Below, one piece after another: positions 7,648 to 14,291 of a DNA stretch of 20,675 bases. The translations under genes were made by a program, and so were the position numbers. Source of the DNA: Acinetobacter johnsonii CIP 64.6 (GTDB lineage: Bacteria > Pseudomonadota > Gammaproteobacteria > Pseudomonadales > Moraxellaceae). How positions within the stretch are numbered: position 1 is the stretch's first letter; the number at the start of each line of letters is the position of its first letter. The stretch lies in the NCBI RefSeq assembly GCF_000368045.1, contig NZ_KB849235.1, positions 867,191-887,865 of the forward strand, written 5' to 3'. The notes below the pieces were generated by a model, which did not search any database, was not told the DNA's origin, and saw only the letters and a program-made list of their open reading frames with translations.

Positions 7648-7653
7648 ATTGTT

Positions 7654-7974
7654 CTACTCGCAATAACTATTGATTTGTTGAAATGATGGAGCAACTTTTG
7701 GCTGTAAATCAGCATTTTTAAGGGTGTTAAGTACGTCTACGCACCAAGTGGGTAAATTAGGGTTGAGACTGTAATAGACCCATTGCCCTTGACGTCGATC
7801 TTGTAAAAGACCTGAAGAACGCAGTAAGGCTAAATGCCGCGAAATCTTAGGTTGGCTGAGTTGTAGTTTTTCAGTCAAATCACAAACACACTGTTCATTA
7901 TTTCCAAGAACCAACATGACGATATTGAATCGCGTTTCATCAGCTAAACATTTAAAAAAATTGATTTGATCCAT
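7654..7974 (-). CDS. arsR: ArsR, arsenite-responsive repressor
   Basis: A 106-aa winged-helix repressor of the ArsR/SmtB family that leaves DNA when it binds trivalent arsenic. The recognition region reads LSQPKISRHLALLRSSGLL (39-57), followed by a wing (DRRQGQWVYYSL). The metalloid motif is C29-V-C31-D-L; the third cysteine of the R773 protein (C37) is a threonine here (T34). A further cysteine (C105) lies near the C-terminus and others at 9 and 78. The ribosome site AGGTGA precedes the ATG. It is the second gene, 57 nt after the glutaredoxin-type arsC. It would control the operator in the promoter at 8498-8526. Confidence 0.94.
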   Translation of the reverse strand: MDQINFFKCLADETRFNIVMLVLGNNEQCVCDLTEKLQLSQPKISRHLALLRSSGLLQDRRQGQWVYYSLNPNLPTWCVDVLNTLKNADLQPKVAPSFQQINSYCE

Positions 7975-8031
7975 ACTTTCACCTACTCAAACCTCTGGAT
8001 ATAACCATACTCACAGATACCCATGACATAT

Positions 8032-8466
8032 TTATTTTAATCGCTGCCCATTTTCATCAAGCACTTGTTCACCGTCTTCTTTAGTAAAAGCACCCTTTTG
8101 TGGGAGTGGCAGAATTTCTAAAACCAATTCTGACGGACGACTTAAACGAGTTCCTAATTCAGTCACTACAAATGGACGGTTAATCAAAATTGGATGCTGC
8201 AGCATAAAATCTAAAAGCTGTTCATCCGTCCAGTCCTCACGGTCCAACTCTAGATCACGATAAGGATCAACATTCTTACGAATCGCTTCTCTCACCGTTA
8301 AACTCGCATCCGCGATCAGCTGAATAAGTTCATTTTTAGATGGAGGATTGACAAGATATTCAATGATTTCAGGTTCAATATTGGCATTACGAATTAACGC
8401 CAATGTATTGCGTGATGTACCACATTCTGGATTGTGATAAATCTTAATGTTTGGAGTAGCAGTCAT
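8032..8466 (-). CDS. arsC: Arsenate reductase, glutaredoxin-coupled (ArsC/Spx fold)
   Basis: Reduces arsenate using glutathione and glutaredoxin. The 144-aa protein has the active-site segment YHNPECGTSRNTL with C15, and arginines R63, R97 (INRPFVV) and R110 (LSRP). These are exactly three positions later than C12, R60, R94 and R107 of the plasmid R773 enzyme. The reading frame is open to 8532, but the added residues are encoded by the AT-rich promoter/operator itself, so ATG 8466 (MTATPNIKIY) is chosen even though its ribosome site is weak (GAG). It is the promoter-proximal gene of the ars operon, which is unusual since arsR commonly comes first. Confidence 0.93.
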   Translation of the reverse strand: MTATPNIKIYHNPECGTSRNTLALIRNANIEPEIIEYLVNPPSKNELIQLIADASLTVREAIRKNVDPYRDLELDREDWTDEQLLDFMLQHPILINRPFVVTELGTRLSRPSELVLEILPLPQKGAFTKEDGEQVLDENGQRLK

Positions 8467-8497
8467 TTGCTCAAACTCAATTGAATCTTTATATATA

Positions 8498-8526
8498 TTT
8501 ATATATGAATAATCATATATATGCAA
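8498..8526 (-). promoter_or_regulatory. ars operon promoter with embedded ArsR operator candidate
   Basis: On the minus strand a -35 TTGCAT (8526-8521), a 17-bp spacer and a -10 TATAAA (8503-8498). Spanning that spacer is a perfect inverted repeat with 9-bp arms, 8500-8508 and 8513-8521 (core ATATATGA-ATAA-TCATATAT). A repressor bound there would block RNA polymerase. ArsR-family sites are typically AT-rich dyads of this kind. Confidence 0.7.
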
Positions 8527-8624
8527 CTCCATATTTAAAGAATGAAAAATGATCTTTTTTGAATATATAGTGATCGAATGAGCATGTTAAAATTAGATAA
8601 AATACAAGATTTAGAGGTCAAGCT

Positions 8625-8702
8625 ATGGAAACAGTCATGATTACTTTGATCTTAATTATTATTTTGATTTTCCTAGTCATATTTTATAACAAGAAAAAAT
8701 AA
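8625..8702 (+). CDS. 25-aa single-pass membrane peptide (unrecognised)
   Basis: An ATG with an AGAGG ribosome site about 8 nt upstream opens a 25-codon frame ending TAA. The peptide begins METVMITL, continues as an uninterrupted Ile/Leu/Val/Phe run of about 16 residues, and ends YNKKK. That is the layout of a single transmembrane helix with a basic tail on the cytoplasmic side. It diverges from the ars operon, its start about 160 bp from that of arsC. Small peptides like this include regulators of membrane proteins and type I toxins. No antisense RNA or partner is evident here, and the function is unknown. Coding is supported by the ribosome site and composition only. Confidence 0.5.
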   Translation: METVMITLILIIILIFLVIFYNKKK

Positions 8703-8730
8703 ACTATGGCTTTTGGGTTTACGGATAGAC

Positions 8731-8847
8731 TCAGTAATGTCCCCCAATTAATCGGTAAAAAGGTAAGACTGCTTTTTGCTCTCTTCTCAGCTTAGGAATT
8801 TCTGAATTATAGCCCATAAAATCAGCAACGCCCTCTAACGCTGTCAT
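8731..8847 (-). CDS. Possible 38-codon ORF, unrecognised
   Basis: From ATG 8847 a 38-codon frame reads MTALEGVADFMGYN and later REQKAVLPFYRLIGGHY before TGA at 8733-8731. Its composition looks protein-like, but there is no clear ribosome site and an in-frame stop lies just upstream. The start codon sits in the loop of a strong 13-bp hairpin. It may be a remnant of a longer gene. I do not recognise it. Confidence 0.2.
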   Translation of the reverse strand: MTALEGVADFMGYNSEIPKLRREQKAVLPFYRLIGGHY

Positions 8848-8861
8848 ACAGCGTTAGAGGG
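8831..8861. repeat. Perfect 13-bp hairpin
   Basis: CCCTCTAACGCTG (8831-8843) and CAGCGTTAGAGGG (8849-8861) pair perfectly around TCATA. It stands between the 25-aa peptide gene and the 3' end of the GMC oxidoreductase gene. On the minus strand TTTT appears only about 10 nt after the stem, on the plus strand none, so it is a poor intrinsic terminator. It may stop or stabilise transcripts, or be a small mobile remnant. Confidence 0.6.
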
Positions 8862-8944
8862 ATAATGATCTCAAGATTGTATTGCTTCGGATGTCAAATT
8901 TGCCTTATTAGGCACCCTCACCAGCCCAAACCATATCCACTTTT

Positions 8945-10663
8945 TTAAGCATTACTTAATGCACTGGCTAAATCCCCACTGCCCTTCAAGTCAGACACCT
9001 GTCCCTCCAAAGGCTGACTAAATTCAATACGCTGAATCTTTGCTGCCCGCTCTGCGGAGAACACTGGGATTTGACTCATCGCAAATTCAGACAGTGCGGT
9101 AATGGTCAGTGAGGGATTCACACCTAAATTTCCCGGCACAATTGAACCATCTAATACGCGTAAATTTTGATAACCAAAGACTTGACCGGTGAAGTCCACC
9201 ACACCATTGTTACGGTCATTACCCATCGCAACGCCACTCATAATATGTGCTGTCGTTGGCGTTCCCAGTAGAATTTCAGTAAGTGCAGAACCTGGCTCTC
9301 CACCCAACTTTTGTGCAATCATTTTAGTGGCTTCTTCAGCCGCAGGGAATGAAACGGTGAGTGGTGTGTCTCCTTCTTTTTGCACGGCAGTAATACTATT
9401 CTGGAACAGTCGATACCACTTTCTACGCCATTCAAAATGAATAAACGCTTCAGACTTTTGCATTACCAATAAAATAATAGAGTCTTTGGCTTTACCCTTA
9501 TAACGCAGTACTTTAAAGGTTTTTAAGGGATGCAACAGTGTATTAAAAACAAACTTCATAAAGCGCATAAAACCCTGACCAGTCACCATCGGCACATATG
9601 GAATATAAATCCATGAAGCATCTGCACCTTCAGGGAAACGTGTGACCTCGATATTGGTATCTGCATCGACCGAAATAAAAGAGCTGATTGCTACCCCATC
9701 ATCCAGTTTTTTTCCTGTGTTGTTTACTGTGGTCAGGGTTTCCGAATTCGTCCGAACCTCCTGTCCTAGCAATGAAGAAATATTGGGTAAAGTCTTATGC
9801 TGATCACGCATTTTTAACAACATCGGTACCGTACCCATCACCCCAGCAGATAACACTACCCCACGACTGCGCAAACTATACTGACGAACTTGTTTCCCAA
9901 GGCTTTCTTTGACTATTACTTCGTAACCTGCGCTACCATCTTCATTCAATGGTGTAATTTTCACCACTTCTGAACTTGGACGAATTTCAACGCCATTACG
10001 CTCAGCAAAATACAGGTAATTTTTCATCAGGGTATTTTTGGCATTATTACGACAGCCCAACATACAACTGCCACAATAAATACAGGAGTTACGTTCTGGT
10101 CCATCTCCATTGAAATACGGATCTTTCGCTACTTGTCCTTCTTGACCAGCTACTTGAGAAAAGAAGACCCCCGTATTCACCGTTTTAAATGAATTTGCAT
10201 ATCCAATTTCACTCGCAACTTCTTTTAATGTGTCGTCTGCAATATTGGTATAAGTATTATTCGCTGTACCTAACATGCGTTGAGCGAGACCATAAAACGG
10301 TTTTAAGGTTTCTTTCCAGTCGGTACGAATCTTGGTCCATGCCTCGGACTCAAAAACTGCATCAGGTGGAATTAAGTGTACATTGGCATAAATTTGTGAG
10401 CCCCCACCGACACCAACCCCATGCAAAATGGTGGTTTTACTGGTGAAAGTAAATTGCATTGTACCTCTGAATCCCAGTTCAGGCCGCCACAAATAGTTTT
10501 TGGTGTCTAAATTGGTGGTTGGAAAATCCTTGTCTTCTCGGCGTAAGCCTTTCTCCAAAATCAGGACTTTATAGCCTTTTTCACTGAGGCGTAAAGCACT
10601 GACCGATCCACCAAAACCTGAGCCAATCACGATTTGATCATAATCAAAATCTTTATTATTCAT
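8945..10663 (-). CDS. GMC-family FAD alcohol oxidoreductase (cholesterol-oxidase-like subgroup)
   Basis: A 572-aa flavoprotein that oxidises an alcohol to an aldehyde or ketone. The FAD motif IGSGFGG lies at 13-19, a second nucleotide-binding loop HGVGVGGGSQIYANV at 81-95, and the C-terminal GMC block LDGSIVPGNLGVNPSLTITAL at about 504-524. Likely catalytic residues are H473 (TAHIMSG) and N516 (GVNPS). Inside is a cysteine cluster C194-x2-C197-x2-C200-x3-C204, spaced like a ferredoxin. I recall it in related proteins, but its role is unclear. The start has AAAGGAG upstream. It lies 114 nt after an aldehyde dehydrogenase on the same strand, suggesting sequential alcohol-to-aldehyde-to-acid oxidation. 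The substrate is unknown; long-chain or terpenoid alcohols are plausible. Confidence 0.88.
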   Translation of the reverse strand: MNNKDFDYDQIVIGSGFGGSVSALRLSEKGYKVLILEKGLRREDKDFPTTNLDTKNYLWRPELGFRGTMQFTFTSKTTILHGVGVGGGSQIYANVHLIPPDAVFESEAWTKIRTDWKETLKPFYGLAQRMLGTANNTYTNIADDTLKEVASEIGYANSFKTVNTGVFFSQVAGQEGQVAKDPYFNGDGPERNSCIYCGSCMLGCRNNAKNTLMKNYLYFAERNGVEIRPSSEVVKITPLNEDGSAGYEVIVKESLGKQVRQYSLRSRGVVLSAGVMGTVPMLLKMRDQHKTLPNISSLLGQEVRTNSETLTTVNNTGKKLDDGVAISSFISVDADTNIEVTRFPEGADASWIYIPYVPMVTGQGFMRFMKFVFNTLLHPLKTFKVLRYKGKAKDSIILLVMQKSEAFIHFEWRRKWYRLFQNSITAVQKEGDTPLTVSFPAAEEATKMIAQKLGGEPGSALTEILLGTPTTAHIMSGVAMGNDRNNGVVDFTGQVFGYQNLRVLDGSIVPGNLGVNPSLTITALSEFAMSQIPVFSAERAAKIQRIEFSQPLEGQVSDLKGSGDLASALSNA

Positions 10664-10716
10664 ACTATTAACTCCTTTAATAGTTTTATTTTTCTGTTTT
10701 TAAATACACCAACCCC

Positions 10717-10746
10717 TTCACTTCAAAATATCCATCTTGAAGTGAA
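10717..10746. repeat. 10-bp hairpin between the aldehyde dehydrogenase and GMC genes
   Basis: TTCACTTCAA (10717-10726) and TTGAAGTGAA (10737-10746) are perfectly complementary around a 10-nt loop. It begins about 30 nt after the upstream gene ends. No U-tract follows on the minus strand, so mRNA processing or partial attenuation within the two-gene transcript is more likely than termination. Confidence 0.55.
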
Positions 10747-10777
10747 AAGTGATGTTGAGGTTTTAAAATTTAGGCAC

Positions 10778-12223
10778 TTATGACTTGATGCGGATCAATA
10801 AATTCAACAGCCAATTGGCAAATTTTCCATACGGTGGCGCGAGAAACTTCAAACTTGAGAAACCCGCCTGATAAAACACAGGGCGCATTTTAGAAAAAGT
10901 CAAAAAGCCTTCATAACCATGATAGTGCCCCATCCCGCTGGCACCGACCCCACCAAATGGCAAGTCATGTTGCCCGACATGAAATAAGGCATCATTGACC
11001 GAAACACCACCCGACATAACTCGGCTGATATAAAATTCGACTAAGCTTTTGTTCTTGCTAAATGGATAAAAGGCCAATGGACGATCACGCTGCACAATAT
11101 AGTCCACTACCTCTTCAGGCTTCTGGTAGGTTTTGACCATCAAGATCGGGCCAAAGGTTTCACGCGTATCAATTTCCATCTCATCATTGCTGTTCAGCAC
11201 CAAAGTCAGTGGAAATTTTCGTGTCGCCGCATCAGGCTCTTGCTGATTTAAATTAATCAAACTGGCCCCTTTGGCTTCAGCATCTGCCAAGCTATGTACT
11301 AAGCGCTGAAATGCGCGCTCATCAATCACAGAAGTATAATCTCTGCTATGAATATCAGGCACATGTTCCTGCACCCAAACTGATGCCGCTTGAATAAACG
11401 CTTGTAACCTCGACTCATGTACAAATAAATAATCGACATTGGTACAAATTTGTCCCGCATTAAACTGTTTCACAAACATAATGCGTTCTACAGCTTTCTC
11501 AATAGGGTATTCAGGGTCAATCACCGCAGGAGATTTACCACCCAGTTCCAGAGTCACAGGGGTTAAGTTTTGTGCTGCAGCAGCCATGACTTTACGCCCT
11601 GTCGCACCAGAACCAGTAAACATCAGGTGGTCAAACGGCAGTTTTGAAAATGCGATGCCCACTTCACCAGTCTCATCGAAAATCTGTAATTTTTCCGCTT
11701 TAAAGTATTTGGGACTTAACTCCATCAGCAATTCAGCCAAATGTCTTGAATTTTCAGACATTTTAACCATAGCCGTATTTCCCGCAGCAAACACAGCTGA
11801 CAACTGTGAAAACATCAAATTAATGGGGAAATTCCACGGCACAATAATTCCAATCACCCCCAGCGGCTGCGGAATCACACGGTTTTTTGCACCAAAATAC
11901 AGGCTATAATCGACATGTCTTTTTTGCACTTTAGTCCATTGCTTCAAATGTTTGATGCTGCCATTAATGTCATCCGTGACAGTAATAATTTCTGCCAATA
12001 AGGTTTCATGACGTGAACGATTGCCATAATCACGATTCAGGGCGTCAATAATTGCTTCACGGTGATCGTTAATCAATGCTTTTAAATTCAGTAAATGTTG
12101 CTTACGTTGCGCAATCGTTTCAATGCCTTGTTGATGAAAGCTTTTGCGCTGTAATTGAAAACAATCGTGCAATGTCTGTTCTATCACTGTTTGCTCGATA
12201 TGAGACTGAACCGTAAGTTGCAT
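10778..12223 (-). CDS. Aldehyde dehydrogenase, coniferyl/fatty-aldehyde dehydrogenase-like
   Basis: An NAD(P)-dependent aldehyde dehydrogenase oxidising an aldehyde to its acid. The 481-aa protein has the ALDH triad: N131 (VPWNFPINL), E226 (TLELGGKSP) and catalytic C260 (FNAGQICTN). It also has the late motif ETFGPILMV and a C-terminal hydrophobic/amphipathic tail (YGKFANWLLNLLIRI), like membrane-associated class 3 fatty aldehyde dehydrogenases. Annotations for such proteins often say coniferyl aldehyde dehydrogenase. The ribosome site is GAAAGGAAAAG. It diverges from an AraC-type regulator and precedes the GMC alcohol oxidoreductase, so both probably act on one substrate. No specific symbol is justified. 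Confidence 0.9.
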   Translation of the reverse strand: MQLTVQSHIEQTVIEQTLHDCFQLQRKSFHQQGIETIAQRKQHLLNLKALINDHREAIIDALNRDYGNRSRHETLLAEIITVTDDINGSIKHLKQWTKVQKRHVDYSLYFGAKNRVIPQPLGVIGIIVPWNFPINLMFSQLSAVFAAGNTAMVKMSENSRHLAELLMELSPKYFKAEKLQIFDETGEVGIAFSKLPFDHLMFTGSGATGRKVMAAAAQNLTPVTLELGGKSPAVIDPEYPIEKAVERIMFVKQFNAGQICTNVDYLFVHESRLQAFIQAASVWVQEHVPDIHSRDYTSVIDERAFQRLVHSLADAEAKGASLINLNQQEPDAATRKFPLTLVLNSNDEMEIDTRETFGPILMVKTYQKPEEVVDYIVQRDRPLAFYPFSKNKSLVEFYISRVMSGGVSVNDALFHVGQHDLPFGGVGASGMGHYHGYEGFLTFSKMRPVFYQAGFSSLKFLAPPYGKFANWLLNLLIRIKS

Positions 12224-12324
12224 ATGCTTTTCCTTTCACGGCTAAAAATGGTGATTCAATACTTCTTTTCTATGTTGGTTGAGATAATCTCTTATCCTAC
12301 TTTAACAAATGGCTTGAATTATGC

Positions 12325-12361
12325 TTGACTTTTTAGGACACTAAATTGATCTTTTAGGACA
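12325..12361. promoter_or_regulatory. Two 16-bp direct repeats, candidate AraC-regulator binding site
   Basis: TTGACTTTTTAGGACA (12325-12340) and TTGATCTTTTAGGACA (12346-12361) differ at two positions and start exactly 21 bp apart, two turns of the helix. Tandem sites on one face of DNA are typical of AraC-family regulators. They lie between the divergent aldehyde dehydrogenase gene and the regulator gene, ending 16 bp before the regulator's start codon. They could activate the former and repress the latter. Confidence 0.7.
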
Positions 12362-12376
12362 ACACGGAATGTTGTG

Positions 12377-13396
12377 ATGGGAAGTTATATTCGTGCAGCC
12401 AGCCTCGGCGGTTTTGAAGACTTAGTCCGTAGTTATGGCATAAATCCTATAGAAATCTTGAAAGAGATCGGGATTTTACCTGCTTTACTCCGTGATCCAG
12501 ATTCATTTATTCATTATGATCATTATTTAAATTTATTGGAAAAAGCGGCCTTAGCTTGTCAGGATGATTGCTTCGGTTTAAAACTCGGTGCACTCCAAAA
12601 TATTAGCACAATCGGTTTGATTGGCGTCTACATGTCCCGACAAACGAGCATACTTGAAGCCTTAAGCGTGGCGCAAAAATATGTCTATTTACATGCTGAA
12701 GGCATTGTCTTCCACGTCTCGCAACATAATGCTCTGCTCTGTAAGCTGAACTTTGTGCGTTTAAGTGAATACAACACCGATGTACCACAAAAATCACAAC
12801 TGGCCATTTGCCTTGTCGCGAATATTTTAAAAGATTTGATTGGCCCGCAGTGGCATGCAGAAAAAATTTGCTTCAAGCAAAAAGCACCACAAAAAGGTGC
12901 TCAAACTTTCCAAGCACATTTTTCATGTCAGGTAGAGTTTGAAACCGATGAAGATGCACTTTATTTTCCTGCAAGCTTTTTAAGCTATAAACCCTATAAT
13001 TTTAATGAAGATGCCATTAATCAACTAATCGTACAGCAGCTTGAAACACAAAGCAGCACCAAAACTGAAGACAATACCGCACTGATAGAGAGTTCAGTCC
13101 GCATGCTAATGGCGACAGGAGACTGCAGCATTGAAAAGATCGCGCTGTGTATGGGCATGCATCCGAAAAAGCTTCAGCGCGCTTTAAAAATGCAAGGAAC
13201 AAGCTATCGAGATATACTCGAAAATGTCCGAAAAAAAGAAGCACTGCGTATGCTTGATGCAGGCAATGTGAATTTGACGGATATTGCTCTACAGTTGGGC
13301 TATGCAGAGTTATCTATTTTTAGTCGCAACTTTAAAAGTTGGTTTGGCGTTCCTCCAACCGAGTTAAGAGACAAAAGTCGAAGCCATATTGTATGA
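12377..13396 (+). CDS. AraC-family transcriptional regulator (OruR/arabinose-binding-domain type)
   Basis: A 339-aa regulator. The N-terminal two thirds resemble the AraC ligand-binding domain of the OruR/AlkR kind (from YIRAASLGGFEDLVRSYG through FGLKLGALQNISTIGLIGVYM). The last 100 residues form the AraC double helix-turn-helix: IEKIALCMGMHPKKLQRAL then NLTDIALQLGYAELSIFSRNF and the ending WFGVPPTELR. A GTG at 12374 is in frame, but ATG 12377 has GGA about 9 nt upstream and is used. It probably controls the divergent aldehyde dehydrogenase-GMC operon via the direct repeats at 12325-12361. The inducer is unknown. Confidence 0.92.
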   Translation: MGSYIRAASLGGFEDLVRSYGINPIEILKEIGILPALLRDPDSFIHYDHYLNLLEKAALACQDDCFGLKLGALQNISTIGLIGVYMSRQTSILEALSVAQKYVYLHAEGIVFHVSQHNALLCKLNFVRLSEYNTDVPQKSQLAICLVANILKDLIGPQWHAEKICFKQKAPQKGAQTFQAHFSCQVEFETDEDALYFPASFLSYKPYNFNEDAINQLIVQQLETQSSTKTEDNTALIESSVRMLMATGDCSIEKIALCMGMHPKKLQRALKMQGTSYRDILENVRKKEALRMLDAGNVNLTDIALQLGYAELSIFSRNFKSWFGVPPTELRDKSRSHIV

Positions 13397-13417
13397 CTTC
13401 TGGTTTTGCTACTTTGT

Positions 13418-13597
13418 TCAATAATGAGCATACCTCTGAGTTTCAAGATCAAACCAAATGGCAATATTTCCACGATTAATGAGAACTCGGTTATATGAGG
13501 AGCAATTGCTTGTACGGTCAATTTTAGGTGCTGGCTTCTTCATTCGGAAATTATATTGCTAAAGATGGCTTTAAGAATAGGTTTGTACAACAAAGCC
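13418..13597 (-). pseudogene. Remnant of an IS903/IS5-family element with truncated transposase
   Basis: Read on the minus strand from 13597 the DNA begins GGCTTTGTTGTACAAA, like the terminus of IS903-type elements. A 41-codon frame follows (ATG 13543, stop 13420-13418) with MKKPAPKIDRTSN, then SSYNRVLINRGNIAIWFD. I recognise this as the N-terminus of IS5-family transposases of the IS903 group. The usual continuation after WFD-E-x-x-WYA is lost and the frame stops, leaving no DDE domain and no second IS end before araC ends. This shows a past insertion followed by deletion close to the regulator's 3' end. Confidence 0.7.
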
Positions 13598-14151
13598 CAT
13601 CCTTCTAATCATTTATGGTTCACAGTAGAGCGATAGCGAACTAAAACTCTAAATTTTTTAATAAATTATGCTTTTAACAGTATAACAAAACGATAACTTA
13701 TTTAAGCCAAGATAGAGTGCTGATTACACCGCTTAATGACCATCTGTCTTCATTCATCTATATTTAAAACTAAGGATTTTTGCTCTTAATATTTGATTCA
13801 ACTTTTATATATTTTTTATAACACAGCACAATATTCCGCAACAATTATCATTGCTGCTGTAGACAATATTAATCATGTAAAGAACAATAACTTGATCTTA
13901 TATAAAAATAATCGATAAATGATTTAAAAAATATAATTTTGCATTATAAAACAGTAAAGAAAAACAGTGATACGCATCGCAAAAAGGATTTATGTTCACG
14001 CTTAATTGAGTAATTTTTAACCAAAAAATAAATTTTATATTTCAAATTATATATTTATATTTTTCATTAACTTAAGTTTAAAAAATATGTTTTTTTAGTA
14101 TAAAAACTCTATTGTGATCACTTTTTGAACTGATTAGTTATATCTAGAGCA
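13598..14151. other. AT-rich intergenic stretch before the first fadL-like gene
   Basis: No convincing gene. The DNA is very AT-rich and all frames are short. It separates the IS remnant from the promoter of the outer-membrane channel gene and may hold its upstream regulatory sites. I found no copy of the AGGACA repeats that lie before the AraC-type gene. Confidence 0.6.
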
Positions 14152-14179
14152 TTTACTCTTATTTTAATTGTGCTATTTT
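14152..14179 (+). promoter_or_regulatory. Promoter of first FadL-like gene
   Basis: TTTACT (14152-14157), a 16-bp spacer, then TATTTT (14174-14179). It is preceded by GAGCA, making GAGCATTTACTCTT. The second fadL-like gene has the same motif and spacing (16052-16079), which strengthens the call. Confidence 0.5.
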
Positions 14180-14197
14180 TGTGACACGGAGTAACAA

Positions 14198-14251
14198 ATG
14201 ATTTCGGTTAACCGACCTCTCCAAAAGCCAAAAAACATAAACACAAAATGA
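14198..14251 (+). CDS. Possible 17-codon leader peptide upstream of first fadL-like gene
   Basis: GGAG (14188-14191) lies 6 nt before an ATG opening MISVNRPLQKPKNINTK and TGA at 14249-14251. It is in the untranslated leader, 40 nt before the channel gene. A perfect 12-bp palindrome, TCGGTTAACCGA (14204-14215), lies within it. The paralogous gene has no equivalent. It may control translation, or be chance. Confidence 0.25.
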   Translation: MISVNRPLQKPKNINTK

Positions 14252-14291
14252 GCAAAAACATTTGCATTTGCACCTCAAGGAAAGAAGTAGA

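Noticed and set aside
8703..8760. Possible IS3-like terminus (TGTCCCCCAATTA)
   Set aside because: A vague resemblance with no matching inverted end or transposase nearby.
8901..8914. TGCCT-TATT-AGGCA as a terminator of the GMC gene
   Set aside because: A 5-bp stem with only three T after it is too weak to list as a terminator.
13300..13521. 73-codon minus-strand frame overlapping the end of araC
   Set aside because: Overlaps the conserved C-terminus of the AraC-type gene; the recognisable transposase remnant lies in another frame of the same strand.
13450..13555. Plus-strand frame containing RTRLYEEQLLVRSILG, considered as a methyltransferase tail
   Set aside because: It is the antisense shadow of the IS5-family transposase remnant.
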